NCBI GenBank assembly: GCA_947172415.1
Contig: OX359190.1
Location: 1,550,001-1,614,000, forward strand
From: Chondrosia reniformis
Taxonomy: Eukaryota; Porifera; Demospongiae; Chondrillida; Chondrillidae
Direction: 5' to 3'
Length of the DNA stretch: 64,000 nucleotides
Shown one piece after another: positions 25,801-32,299 of this stretch. Made by a program: the position numbers and the translations under genes. Position 1 is the first letter of the stretch. The number at the start of each line of letters is the position of its first letter. The notes beneath the pieces were generated by a model. The model saw only the letters and a list, made by a program, of their open reading frames with translations, was not told the DNA's origin and made no database searches.

Positions 25801-26871
25801 TGAGCTTTATTTCACCTTTGGATTGCTGAACTATATTAAATGAGATGTGTAACATCTGCTGTTTATCTGTTTCTGTATTAATTATCAGCATTGAAATCTC
25901 CAGGTGAAATTTGGTTACCTTGGCAATTCCAAGGGGAACTTCCTTGCCGCCCACGCATTTGGGCAAACAGGAAGTTGTAAATATCATACAGGAAGTCCTT
26001 ATCTTAGGAAACTCTAAACTTGGTGTATTTTTCAATATAGGAACTAGCTCAGGACTGTAGATAAGTGTATCATGTATATCAAACATATAAAGTGCCTGGA
26101 TGTGTATTTCCAATAGCATTCCATAGTTGCTGTTCTAATAGAGTGGTATTCACATATATAGATGTGTAATCCTAATTGCTAAGGAAATATATGGAAGTAT
26201 AGTCACTCGGTTTTTTCCTTGATAACATCAGTTGAAAGAAATCTTATAATCGTATCAATTGGTCTTGACAGTTAAGTTGCTGGTCTGTCAAAATGAGGAT
26301 TAGAAATTGAAGAATATTAAGGTTATTAGCCTAATGTATCCCTAAAGTATAACATCTAATGTGTGTTTTGTTTACACAGCTCAAGGAAAAATTCTAAGAA
26401 TATGAATATTTAGCAGCCTATACATACTGTAGGACACTTGTTCAATATGGGTAATCTTTAAAGAGTGTGAAAATTTGAAAATGGACTAAAATGCATCCAT
26501 CTGATTTATACATTGTAATTTTGTATTTGTTGTAATCAATCAATCCAAGAATTTATCAACCTTTGAATTCCTCTTAAGGAATACCTTTATCTAAGCAAAC
26601 TGTAAGGGCTGCATGAAATACGATCCCCCATATTTGGATTTCTCTGACATTTTTGGGGCTATATGTGTTTTGATGTGAGGGTATAATTACAACGTAGCAG
26701 AATGTAAAGTATGCAACATCTGTCATATGTGTCCTTTTCTTGGTCTTACAGGAGAGTTTTGACGGTCAGATGACTGGAGACAATGTTGAGATAGGAATCA
26801 GTAGACGAGACAAATTTATAAAACTCTCTCCAAGTGAAATAAAGGATTACTTGTCGGCTGTTTTGAGTTAG
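1838..26871 (+). CDS. PSMA2: 20S proteasome subunit alpha type-2, seven exons
   Basis: Exons 1838-1884, 2382-2458, 3287-3542, 3658-3739, 4483-4556, 8655-8712 and 26752-26871 (stop TAG 26869-26871) join in phase to 237 codons, against 234 in human PSMA2. The product is a non-catalytic subunit of the outer alpha ring of the 20S core, which gates substrate entry and docks regulatory particles. The alpha-subunit N-terminal signature [20 protein letters not shown] lies at residues 8-27. Later blocks [45 protein letters not shown] and IKDYL all match the family in order. Introns are 497, 828, 115, 743, 4098 and 18039 bp. All obey GT-AG, but intron 3 has a weak donor (GTTGGT), chosen because it alone keeps frame with the GGVRPFG block. 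The start codon gives the expected N-terminus. No canonical AATAAA was noticed close after the stop. Subunit identity is very secure. Confidence 0.95.
2110..2222 (+). mobile_element. 113-bp retroposed element with hammerhead-like 5' end (copy 1)
   Basis: An exact 15-bp direct repeat, CATTATAGAAGTTGT, flanks the segment at 2095-2109 and 2223-2237. This is what a target-site duplication of a retroposed RNA looks like. The segment begins TTGCTGATGAAGACC and contains the hammerhead-like core at 2113-2140. Further in, GTTGC (2159-2163) can pair with GCAAC (2200-2204). There is no open frame and no poly(A) tail. A second copy at 31318-31426 has its own direct repeats, and a degraded third copy lies at 15553-15653. 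Confidence 0.6.
2113..2140 (+). ncRNA. Hammerhead-ribozyme-like core motif
   Basis: CTGATGA (2113-2119) is followed by a small hairpin and GAAAC (2133-2137), then GTC (2138-2140). Hairpin pairs are 2121-2132, 2122-2131, 2123-2130 and 2124-2129 around a UACG loop closed by C-G, a stable UNCG-type tetraloop. The order CUGAUGA, stem II, GAAAC, GUC is that of the hammerhead core with a minimal stem III, as known for small hammerheads in Penelope-like elements. There is one extra A (2120) before stem II, and stem I pairing is weak. Cleavage activity is therefore doubtful and the call is structural resemblance only. Confidence 0.4.
2302..2357 (+). repeat. 5'-truncated copy of GGTTTAGTTCCC family
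   Basis: It starts at the AGGTTTAGTTCC block and ends in a diverged TTAGATT block, keeping only the 3' part of the family. It ends about 25 bp before PSMA2 exon 2. Confidence 0.6.
2631..2787. mobile_element. Miniature inverted-repeat element with G/C runs
   Basis: The left end CAGGGCTGCATGGGG and the right end CTGCATGCAGCAGTGCTG are an imperfect inverted repeat enclosing runs of G and C. It is the same family as the better-preserved copy at 2955-3095. It lies in PSMA2 intron 2. Confidence 0.5.
2955..3095. mobile_element. 141-bp MITE with CAGGGCTGCAT termini and TATA duplication
   Basis: CAGGGCTGCAT (2955-2965) and ATGCAGCCCTG (3085-3095) are perfect inverted termini. Both ends are flanked by TATA (2951-2954 and 3096-3099), consistent with a TA or TATA target-site duplication. 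A G run near the left end and a C run near the right end continue the inverted structure. It sits in PSMA2 intron 2 close to another copy. Confidence 0.65.
3115..3285 (+). repeat. ~70-bp tandem repeat ending at the exon 3 acceptor
   Basis: AATGATTGTGGTTTTCTTAT occurs three times (from about 3117, 3191 and 3263). Two nearly full units are followed by a partial third that merges into the TTATCTAG acceptor of exon 3. The repeat has thus copied the pyrimidine-rich acceptor region upstream of the real splice site. Confidence 0.75.
3804..3842. repeat. Terminal fragment of the foldback element found at 4882-5128
   Basis: AAAGATAAGTTCAAC, then AGTTAGAAG and AATCCTTAT, reproduces the outer end of the foldback arms. 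A diverged inner stretch (CGACTTTCAAAAG) precedes it. It lies in PSMA2 intron 4. Confidence 0.5.
4120..4222 (+). repeat. Copy of GGTTTAGTTCCC family
   Basis: It has the ACTCTTGTATCCTC block, the CTAGGTTTAGTTCCCTATAG block and a GTAGATGTAGCAT block in family order. It belongs to the diverged subfamily also seen at 12496-12628. It lies in PSMA2 intron 4. Confidence 0.7.
4387..4468 (+). repeat. 5'-truncated copy of GGTTTAGTTCCC family
   Basis: It begins in the TTTAGTTCCC block and runs through AAGTAGATGTAGCATGTT to GTGTTAGAATTATTT, ending about 15 bp before PSMA2 exon 5. Confidence 0.65.
4882..5128. mobile_element. Foldback element with ~105-bp inverted arms
   Basis: The left arm (about 4882-4985) and right arm (about 5018-5128) are reverse complements with few mismatches. 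Paired blocks include GGGATGGTACATCC with GGATGTACCATCCC, and TTTCTTGGTCAAA with TTTGACCAAGAAA. The loop is about 30 bp. Transcribed as part of PSMA2 intron 5, it would form a long hairpin. It has no coding capacity. Confidence 0.8.
5177..5356. mobile_element. MITE with CAGGGTTCTTTCAG termini and G/C runs
   Basis: CAGGGTTCTTTCAG (5177-5190) is mirrored by CTGAAAGAAACACTG (5342-5356). A G run follows the left end and C runs precede the right end, the same architecture as the elements at 2631 and 2955 but with different termini. Confidence 0.55.
5729..5996 (+). repeat. CTCCCT/CTCCAT polypyrimidine tract
   Basis: About 270 bp consist almost only of C and T on this strand, in CTCCCT-type hexamers with CTCCAT variants. 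Open frames on both strands here are low-complexity artefacts. Such a mirror-type homopurine tract can adopt triplex DNA. It lies in PSMA2 intron 5. Confidence 0.95.
6553..6614. repeat. 25-bp inverted repeat (hairpin)
   Basis: GGGATATAACAG and the following AATTTAAGAAGCT (to about 6576) pair with AGCTTCTTAAATCCTGTTATATCCC (6590-6614) with about one mismatch. The loop is about 13 bp. It is probably the core of a small foldback element. Confidence 0.75.
6615..7387. other. PSMA2 intron 5, no recognised feature
   Basis: No exon, RNA gene or repeat family was recognised. Two overlapping minus-strand frames (6810-7106) have no protein-like pattern. Confidence 0.5.
7388..7834 (+). repeat. 44-bp tandem repeat, about 10 copies
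   Basis: The unit contains GCATTGGAGTGGATGGTTG and a CCCTTATATAGAAAAGTGGG block and recurs every 44 bp. Copies differ mainly at TATT/TATA and GGAG/GGGG, so the array is young. It lies in PSMA2 intron 5. Confidence 0.95.
7835..8654. other. Rest of PSMA2 intron 5
   Basis: AT-rich sequence with no recognised repeat or gene. The intron ends with the acceptor TGCTTAG just before exon 6. Confidence 0.5.
8947..9064. mobile_element. Foldback/MITE with ~31-bp inverted arms
   Basis: AAAATGACGTATTAACACC and the following bases up to GTAGGC (to about 8981) pair with GCCTACTTGAG and TGTGTTACTACGTCATTTT (about 9028-9056). Flanking TTTTCTA and GGGAAAA extend the symmetry. It lies in PSMA2 intron 6. Confidence 0.7.
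9065..9802. other. PSMA2 intron 6, no recognised feature
   Basis: AT-rich intron sequence. A frame opening at 9605 continues into the minisatellite and is not gene-like. Confidence 0.5.
9803..10470 (+). repeat. 17-bp GC-rich minisatellite, about 39 copies
   Basis: The unit is GGTCCCCTGGGTGGGAG with GAGAT, GGGAT and TCTCC variants. Because 17 is not a multiple of 3 and the unit lacks stops in most frames, it yields several overlapping long open frames on both strands (Gly-Trp-rich on plus, Pro-Gly-rich on minus). None is a gene. It lies in PSMA2 intron 6. Confidence 0.95.
10614..10764 (+). repeat. Copy of GGTTTAGTTCCC family
   Basis: It contains the purine-rich tract, TATCTTCATCCAAAGCTCTC, CAGGTTTAGTTCCCTATAGG, GCATAGCATGTAGGAAAATG and TTAGATTTTTCA in family order. 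Confidence 0.85.
10765..11744. other. PSMA2 intron 6, no recognised feature
   Basis: It holds TATACGTA-type palindromes, CCATGGT-type motifs (about 10897-10935) and a short inverted repeat near 11330-11395 around CCAACC/GGTTGG. No gene was recognised. Confidence 0.45.
11745..11985 (-). repeat. Near-full copy of GGTTTAGTTCCC family
   Basis: Read on the minus strand it runs from GATTCACAGAAGATCAAGAT through the purine-rich tract and the GGTTTAGTTCCCCTATAGGC core to TTAGATTTTTCAT. Confidence 0.9.
11986..12495. other. PSMA2 intron 6, no recognised feature
   Basis: AT-rich sequence with a short T-run/A-run palindrome near 12092-12108. No gene was recognised. Confidence 0.45.
12496..12628 (+). 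repeat. Copy of GGTTTAGTTCCC family
   Basis: It has AGTGGAGAAGAAGGAGAAGA, then TTAGGTTTAGTTCCCTATAA and GATGTATAGCAT, ending in TTAGATTATTCAT. It is the diverged subfamily. Confidence 0.8.
12629..12962. other. PSMA2 intron 6, no recognised feature
   Basis: No exon or repeat was recognised. Confidence 0.45.
12963..13190 (-). repeat. Near-full copy of GGTTTAGTTCCC family
   Basis: The minus-strand reading matches the family from GATTCACAGAAGATAAAGAC to TTAGATTTTTCATGA. Upstream in its own sense lies a CCTGCC-type stretch (to about 13215) that may be more of the family. Confidence 0.85.
13622..13750 (-). repeat. Solitary diverged monomer of the 170-bp satellite
   Basis: ATTCATTGGACATAC, GGCTGTGAATGCTGACA, ACTTCATATCTTTCC, CATTTGATAGAGTTACAGC and AATGTACATTA occur in the order and spacing of the satellite monomers that fill 35-64 kb, with more divergence than within the array. 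It covers about three quarters of a monomer. The orientation matches the main right-hand array (minus relative to the 35-39 kb block). It lies in PSMA2 intron 6. Confidence 0.8.
13751..14444. other. PSMA2 intron 6, no recognised feature
   Basis: AT-rich, with no gene or repeat family recognised. Confidence 0.45.
14445..14560 (+). repeat. ~24-bp tandem repeat, 4-5 copies
   Basis: The unit contains CCTAGCAACAATCATGACCA with TTCT spacing. One copy carries two extra bases (CTAGAGCAAC). Confidence 0.9.
14561..15090. other. PSMA2 intron 6, no recognised feature
   Basis: No gene or repeat family was recognised. Confidence 0.45.
15091..15232 (+). repeat. Direct duplication of ~57 bp
   Basis: CTTTGCC, then ATCTGAACTCATCCTACGGT and TTATTTATATTGTTTCTAGT, occurs at about 15091-15147 and again at 15176-15232, almost identical. 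Confidence 0.9.
15553..15653 (-). mobile_element. Degraded third copy of the hammerhead-like short element
   Basis: On the minus strand it begins TTGCTGATGAAGA, then TCTACAAGTTGAA, TATTGCTGT and ATGATCGCAACAAA, matching the 2110-2222 copy in order. The GAAAC core has become GAATG. No flanking direct repeat is evident, as expected of an older copy. Confidence 0.45.
15816..15973 (+). other. Exon-like open segment of unknown origin
   Basis: After a pyrimidine-rich TCCTTCATCCTTCAG (possible splice acceptor) an open stretch reads [20 protein letters not shown] from the ATG at 15830 and continues through [11 protein letters not shown] to a TGA at 15971-15973. From that ATG there are 47 codons. The amino-acid composition is protein-like, unlike the surrounding intron. 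It is not in phase to replace the last PSMA2 exon, since ATG ATT TTT TGC TAA would follow. It could be an exon of a nested gene, a gene fragment or chance. I do not recognise the family. Confidence 0.25.
16128..16196 (-). repeat. 5'-truncated copy of GGTTTAGTTCCC family
   Basis: Only the 3' part is present on the minus strand: CCCCTATAGGCTCTTTTACA to TTAGATTTTTCATACG. It is truncated inside the core block. Confidence 0.8.
16525..16632 (+). repeat. 17-bp tandem repeat, about 6 copies
   Basis: GACAGGCGACCACTATA is repeated head to tail with single-base variants in the last copies. There are no spacers, so it is not a CRISPR array. Confidence 0.95.
16633..18119. other. PSMA2 intron 6, no recognised feature
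   Basis: No exon, RNA gene or repeat family was recognised in this 1.5-kb stretch. Confidence 0.4.
18120..18284. mobile_element. 165-bp MITE with ~43-bp terminal inverted repeats and TA duplication
   Basis: CTTTTTGGGTCGGTTGTCC (from 18120) and its reverse complement at the right end (to 18284) belong to inverted repeats of about 43 bp with two mismatches. TA flanks both ends (18118-18119 and 18285-18286). It has no coding capacity. The very similar arms indicate a young insertion in PSMA2 intron 6. Confidence 0.85.
18328..18475 (-). repeat. Copy of GGTTTAGTTCCC family
   Basis: The minus-strand order AAAGAAAAGAAAGACTCCAG, TATCTTCATCCAAAGCTCTC, GGTTTAGTTCCCTATAGGC and TTAGATTTTTCATATG matches the family. 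It begins 43 bp from the MITE end. Confidence 0.85.
18476..19170. other. PSMA2 intron 6, no recognised feature
   Basis: A 113-codon minus-strand frame at 18653-18994 shows no domain pattern and is probably chance. Nothing else was recognised. Confidence 0.4.
19171..19306 (+). repeat. Direct duplication of ~65-70 bp
   Basis: CTTATCGTAAA, GGATGATGTAATCCCATATA, GTTAATAG and CTCCACTCTACAA occur twice (about 19171-19235 and 19236-19306). The second copy has a 4-bp ACGT insertion that creates TACGTA. Confidence 0.9.
19488..19712 (-). repeat. Near-full copy of GGTTTAGTTCCC family
   Basis: On the minus strand the family runs from AAAAGATCAAGAAGAAGAAG through GGGTGGTATTCCCAGAAACA and CTAGGTTTAGTTCCCTATAG to ATGGTGCATTATA. 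Confidence 0.85.
19713..22015. other. PSMA2 intron 6, no recognised feature
   Basis: It contains scattered TACGTA palindromes and AT-rich sequence. Open frames of 60-80 codons (20634-20819, 20922-21158) show no domain pattern. Nothing else was recognised. Confidence 0.4.
22016..22440 (+). repeat. Direct duplication (segmental) of ~75 bp or more
   Basis: TAGCTCTGGTAACCCCAACT, TAATTGATATCTGGTAATA and CATAAATCAACCCTTATAAA occur at about 22018-22085 and 22316-22389. A GTTACTTGAAATAGA block (about 22267 and 22416) is also duplicated, so the duplication unit is roughly 150-300 bp with internal changes. Confidence 0.75.
22441..23324. other. PSMA2 intron 6, no recognised feature
   Basis: No gene or repeat family was recognised. 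Confidence 0.4.
23325..23478 (+). repeat. Copy of GGTTTAGTTCCC family
   Basis: It contains AGTGGAGAAGAAGATAAAAG, ACTCCTGTATCTTCATCC, CAGGTTTAGTTCCCCTATAG and TTAGATTTTTCATAT in order. Confidence 0.88.
23488..23521 (+). repeat. Solo terminus of a Tc1/pogo-type element
   Basis: CAGTGGAACCTCTCTAACAC followed by GGACACCATCGGGAC is the typical end of pogo/Tigger-like elements. No partner terminus was seen nearby. Confidence 0.5.
23925..24165 (+). repeat. 33-bp tandem repeat, about 7 copies
   Basis: The unit carries AAGATGGTCACTTGAGTGAG and ATGGTCCCTGGCT. The core GAGATGGTCCC(C)TGG is shared with the 17-bp minisatellite at 9803-10470 in the same intron. Minus-strand open frames are artefacts of the repeat. 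Confidence 0.92.
24166..25333. other. PSMA2 intron 6, no recognised feature
   Basis: It includes a pyrimidine-rich stretch at about 24908-25015 and a GTACACAT repeat near 25194-25210. No gene was recognised. Confidence 0.4.
25334..25405 (-). repeat. 5'-truncated, diverged copy of GGTTTAGTTCCC family
   Basis: On the minus strand GTTCCCTACAGGCTTTTTAA, ATAGGCATACGTAGTATGCA and AAATGCTGTACAAGATTATT follow the 3' part of the family. Confidence 0.6.
25406..26751. other. End of PSMA2 intron 6, no recognised feature
   Basis: A 124-codon minus-strand frame (25745-26119) has no domain pattern. The intron ends with the TCTTGGTCTTACAG acceptor of exon 7. Confidence 0.45.
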
Positions 26872-28000
26872 GGAAGAATACACCAATAACATTTAGCATG
26901 TATAACTATTGTAGATTGCTCAACCTACTATCTTCTTTCATTATTCTATATATGTATAAGAGATTGATTTTTGTTGATAATGAAAATGTAGGCATAAATT
27001 TTACTTTCTGTTCCCTCGTATGTATTTGAATGGGCGCCTTGTAATCATTAACAATCTTTTTCGTAGTACAGGCCATTATAGATTTTGTTAATTCACGTGC
27101 ATGTATACGAATTTCTTGCTACATATATGTAAATTGTAATTTATGTAGTTGCAGCTGTCCCTATTCATTTATTCATTATGTGGGTGGTTGTACTCCTGTA
27201 CTTTAGTATTTTGTTTTTCTAAAAAAACTGCAACTCACCACAAGCAATAAGAAGTTTGTATTAAAATATGCAAGTTTTGCCTTCAACAAACTGCCAAGTT
27301 GCTGTAAAGATCAATATATAAGCACCTATAATGTATTTAGTACATGCAAGAATAACAGGTTTTCTAGTAATTTTTATACATGCATATTTACTGTTTTAGA
27401 GTATGCATTTTATTTGTGATGAGATTAATGCCTTATAATTGTAGGGGTGTATTGAGGTTGGCAAACTACTGGAAGACATGCTCAAAGAGTTGAAAATTCT
27501 TATTCACGTATTAACCATATAGGGCAGAGTTATATAGAGGTGGCAATAACTCATTTTTGTCACTAATTTCTTTTCCTGATAACTACTAATCATTGGTCAC
27601 TCAAATGCCTAGTGACAATTTTTGGTTTGTTAACCACAAAACCTTTCTACTTCTATAGCTGTTCTGTGTAACTTTTTCAGGTGTTTGCCATTTTAACACT
27701 ATCCCTGCAGGTCCATGCAGGTTGATGTATGGTTTCTAATTAGATGTATCAACTTTTAACTTTTTCTATGCGGCATTCATTCATATTCATTGCACTGCAC
27801 TTCAATAGCTTCCATTTGGTAAAGTTCATAAAGTGTAAACCACACAGGATTGTCACAAGCTTTGACTTGATCAAATGTTGCTAATGGCAATATCCTCTAT
27901 AGTTCTTTGCAGTATAGAGAGATTTCTCTTTGAAAAGTGCTTGAATTTAAACAAATTGCCTACCTATTTCCTTTAGAAATATTATGGGATATTTTTCTTT

Positions 28001-28022
28001 ATATATATATATATATATATAT
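28001..28022. repeat. (TA)n microsatellite
   Basis: Eleven uninterrupted AT dinucleotides, continuing into ATGTATACGTATA. Confidence 0.95.
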
Positions 28023-29490
28023 GTATACGTATATACATGCTACGTATATAGCTTGTATACACACAGCAAAAGCAACATATAGATCAAGATATTATGGCCT
28101 TTTGTAGACAGATATAAATATGTTTATAATATGTAAGCGGCCATGTTTGTGTCCCAACTTTGTAGTTGTAAATGGATAGATTAGTGAAGTGTGTTTGTCA
28201 TTATATGAAAAATGTATATATATGTAATATTTTGAAGTCTTTAGTCTTTTGAGGACTAAAATTATTGTTATACTAGTTTTTTACTAAGTAATTAAATTTC
28301 TCTCTCAATTTGACAAGCTGTATATTATACATATTGTATATATCAAGTGAACATTTACATAAAAGCTTCACATTATATTTGGTGTATGCGAATATATACA
28401 TATTTTATAATTGATTTTACACACAATAGTTAACGACTTATTATATGTACTCCATGACAATTAATCTGTATAATATACTATATAAAATATTTAGATACAT
28501 AATGTATACAATGTCTGTATACATAGTTTATATCAAAACTTTATACCCCCCCTACAGTCCAACATTATTATCAATAGTACTATAGCCATAGCAGATACAA
28601 ACTATGTGTATATACATATGTTCCTATAGATACCCATGTGGTAAGTCATTATAATGCAATTAACACTTTGCACTCCCATTGTGTAGTCATTGTTATTTGT
28701 TGAACTTCTTGTTATTCTGCTAAATATGACAGGATTTTTCTGGTTCAAGGTGGAAGAACCGTTACAAATTTAACATATGCTGAGAGATAAAGTGACTGTT
28801 TTATCAAGTTCTTAGAAATATATACACATACTACATACGTCGTATACTCTAAAGCATTTTGGCCCGGAGCAAGCTATTAGTTGTACCTGTAAATATAATT
28901 AGCACCATTTGTTTTTATTTGGTAAGCAATGCATCATATAAGTAAAACAATACATTTGATTTTTGTGTGTGTTTATTTAAACCTTATTTGCAGACATGTT
29001 ATGCTGATTTTTAAATGAGAAAATTAATGAGGTTAACATGGACAAGGGTAGTGACACATTTGGTAAATGATTTATTAATTTAATCTCTTATTCAAAGTAA
29101 ACATGTTGACTTACTATAAAAGTGTGACTTCTAGTGTTCACATGATAATTATGACAATATATCAGGTGTTGGTAGGAATACGTACCTATGTTTATACGTA
29201 TATTCTTTCTTGTCTGATGCTCTATTAGACCTGAGGCTATTGGCACTGGACACTCAGCCAAATCTGTCCAAATGGAAACTGTTTTATTATGTTAATAAAT
29301 TGCTGGGATATACGTATGTATGTACGTATGTAAGCCCAGCAGATGAAGATGAAGAGTTGTATATATATATATAGCAGCTGATTTATAATATTAGAGACTA
29401 AGCATACATGTATATTATATAGATAGATATACAGTGACTCATGGGCTTGGCTTTGTGTTTCTTTCTAAAAAGTACATACATGTGTCACTC

Positions 29491-29561
<71 letters not shown>

Positions 29562-29562
29562 T
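29491..29562. repeat. (TAA)n microsatellite
   Basis: Twenty-four perfect TAA trinucleotides. Confidence 0.98.
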
Positions 29563-30283
29563 ACCATTTTGAAATAGTATTTCCTGTCAAGAAATTTGTA
29601 ATCACATGCACCTATTGGACTTATACACATCCACTATAAACCTAAGAATCGAAACATTCCATAATCTATCTATCTACGTATATATGTATGAAAGTAGCAT
29701 AGCCAAATAGCACTCTGGTTGATTAAGAGATGATAAATGATAATGAGCGGCCATGTTTTTTGGTCATTGATCTCTACCTACGTATATACTCTCCGAAACA
29801 GACTACATGGCTACATACATAGCCATGTGTAGTTGCATAACAAGGGTTAGCTGATGTGTTATTTTCTGTAACTGCACAAAGTACATAAGAATATGTTTAA
29901 TAACATGTTATGCTAATGTTCCATTGACTTAAGACTACATACAAATATATTATACACATTGTACTTTCTATATGTGCATGTTATTGCGTTTTACCACATT
30001 GATGAATATGTGTATTTGTGCAAATGAATGTACATATACGTACATATGTATATACATATTAGTGCACTGATGCATATATATGCACACATACAAGATGTAT
30101 ATTATCAAGATATAATTATTAAGGATCACCTCCTAGTCATCCAAAGATGGAGTTATTAATATGTACTTGTTGTGAAAGATTTATTATTTGTTAACATTAG
30201 ATTATGCAGAAAATGTAAAAACGTGTAGATGTAACTTTTACACATTTCCAGCAGTTCTAGACATACCTTTATACGTATACGTA

Positions 30284-30530
30284 TGAAAAATCTAAGATAC
30301 CATTTTCCTACATGCTATATGCCTATTCTGTAAAAGAGCCTATAGGGGAACTAAACCTAAAGAGAGCTTTGGATGAAGATACAGTAGTCTTTTCTTCCTT
30401 CTTTTCCCTTCTTTCATCTTCTTCTCCACTGGGTCAGACAGCCGTTTCTGGGAATTCCACCCTTCATCAGTGATCCTGGGAGTCTTTGTCTTTTTCTTTA
30501 TCTTGATCTTCTGTGAATCCTTGGCTCCTT
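30284..30530 (-). repeat. Near-full copy of GGTTTAGTTCCC family
   Basis: The minus-strand reading runs from AGCCAAGGATTCACAGAAGA through TGATGAAGGGTGGAATTCCC, the purine-rich tract and the core to TTAGATTTTTCATACG. The 68-codon minus-strand frame here is Lys-rich repeat translation, not a gene. Confidence 0.9.
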
Positions 30531-31305
30531 GGTATGTACATGTCACAATTATATAATCAAGATCTGTGACGGTATAAAAAGATGCTTGAAGAATGAAAAA
30601 AGAGAGTTAATTGCACTGAGCTGTGCAAAGGCTATTATGATAAGCAAAATAATTTACTGGGAGATATTATGCCAAACCAGCCAAGTGACAGAAGTCTACT
30701 CTAGAAGAAGTAGTAGATTATTTGTTAACTATACTGTATACAGTTTTGGCAGTGCTCTGGAATGCTAGGAATGTGTATATCCACCCATAAACACAAACCC
30801 CAATGATACAAAGTTCAAATGGTAAAGACGCCATGCACGACTCCTTTAGGCCATATATGAGCGACACATACCTGTTAAATACCAAGTGTAGTGTATCAGT
30901 AGTTTGGTATGTATGTGTACACAAGTAGTAGTGTCCTTTTGGTATTTGTTGGTATTTTCACGGATTGGAGAAACCATCTGGTTAGATAATTAAATACATA
31001 AGTCGAAATTATAATTCATTCAAAGTCCCCTCAGTCCCTAATCCATATATACATGGGTGTCTTGTGAGTCTATATACGTATATGGGGTGAGAAACATGGT
31101 CGTTGCATAGGATTTCTTATATACTATACTAACCATTGAAGTGATCGCATATACGTACGTAAATGTACATATCCACTAAATGTATACAAAAGATAGAATC
31201 TGCATCTTCGGGATGATGCATATTCAAATTCCCCTAGCAGCTTGCTTCATTACAATACATATTGGAATACGTATGTACCAACCATCACAATACATGCAAT
31301 GTGTG
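30531..31305. other. Intergenic, no recognised feature
   Basis: Frames at 30529-30768 and 30718-30924 overlap on opposite strands and show no domain pattern. TATACGTA palindromes recur. Confidence 0.4.
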
Positions 31306-31317
31306 TGTATGTATTTT

Positions 31318-31426
31318 TGAAGTAATAAAGGGTAGTTGTTGCGTTCATCATGAATTTGAGCATCAGCAACACTTATTATTAATCAAATTATTAGGACGTT
31401 TCGACTCGTAGGTCTTCTAACCAATT
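31318..31426 (-). mobile_element. 109-bp retroposed element with hammerhead-like 5' region (copy 2)
   Basis: It is flanked by an exact 12-bp direct repeat, TGTATGTATTTT, at 31306-31317 and 31427-31438. On the minus strand it reads AGAAGACCTACGAGTCGAAA then CGTCCTA, then GTTGCTGATG and GAACGCAACAAC, in the order of the copy at 2110-2222. CTGATGA has decayed to TTAGAAGA, so this copy should not be catalytic. Unrelated duplications at the two copies show independent insertion. Confidence 0.6.
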
Positions 31427-31438
31427 TGTATGTATTTT

Positions 31439-32065
31439 CTATGATTGACTATATACAGAATATATTACAGTATATACAGAATTAATTCTCGTATTCATTC
31501 TTCATGATCAGCTGATATTGTGATGAATTTGAATTTTCTGTGCAAGTTAAGTTGTCTGTGTTTGTATGTAAACTGAATGTATATGCAATCGTAGTACTTA
31601 ATCTCTACGTATGTATATAATATACACGCAAAAGGGTTTGCATGGCTCATATAGTTCATATAAGATGATCGTGAGTGGATGAGAAATTCCTGGCATACGT
31701 ATGTTGGGGGCTGACATATGTGATTATTTATTTCATCTGTGAGTGTCATCCTAAAGAATTAAGGTGTAGAGTTCACTATTCATTAAAATATTCAACCCAC
31801 AGAAGTAAATGCTATATTCATTCGTAGAACTGTGAATGCTTCTATATGTACATATATATATATATATGTATATATGCATATATTAACATACTTTCATACT
31901 GCTTCATGTTCAGTTAATCTCTCTTAATATATCGTAACTGAATTCCTTATGTATTGTACATGTATATAACTATTCCATACTGTGCTTCTTCCTAACAGAT
32001 GGCTTCATTGTTTTAGAAAAGGGGTTTAATTTGGCCCAATGATTATATGACATGTATACATAGGA
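31439..32065. other. Intergenic, with (TA)n near 31851-31880
   Basis: AT-rich sequence with a short TA run. No gene was recognised; the 84-codon minus-strand frame (31495-31749) has no domain pattern. Confidence 0.4.
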
Positions 32066-32299
32066 TTCACAGAAGATCAAGATAAAGAAAAGACAAAGAT
32101 TCTCAGGATCACTGATGAAGGGTGGAATTCACAGAAACAGCTGTCTGACCCAGTGGAGAAGAAGATGAAAGAGAGGAAAAGAAGAAAAGACTCTGTATCT
32201 TCATCCAAAGCTCTCTTCAGGTTTAGTTCCCCTATAGGCTTTTTTACAGAATAGGCATAGCATGTAGGAAAATGGTATATTAGATTTTTCATGTGTATA
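32066..32299 (+). repeat. Near-full copy of GGTTTAGTTCCC family (reference copy)
   Basis: Order of blocks: GATTCACAGAAGATCAAGAT, AGACAAAGATTCTCAGGATC, TGATGAAGGGTGGAATTC, a purine-rich AGTGGAGAAGAAGATGAAAG tract, TATCTTCATCCAAAGCTCTC, CAGGTTTAGTTCCCCTATAG, GCATAGCATGTAGGAAAATG, TTAGATTTTTCAT. The other copies were compared with this one. Confidence 0.9.

Larger units (their letters stand above)
26872..30283. other. PSMA2 3' flank and AT-rich intergenic region
   Basis: The PSMA2 3' untranslated region must start here, but no clear AATAAA was found near the stop. The rest is AT-rich, with many TATACGTA palindromes and the two microsatellites listed separately. No open frame resembles a gene. 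Confidence 0.5.

Noticed and set aside
25745..26119. 124-codon minus-strand frame in PSMA2 intron 6
   Set aside because: No recognisable domain, intron-like composition, no splice or start context that would support it.
30340..30546. 68-codon Lys-rich frame
   Set aside because: It lies wholly within a copy of the dispersed GGTTTAGTTCCC family, and other copies have it broken.
31318..31426. Functional hammerhead in copy 2
   Set aside because: CTGATGA is changed to TTAGAAGA, removing essential core bases.
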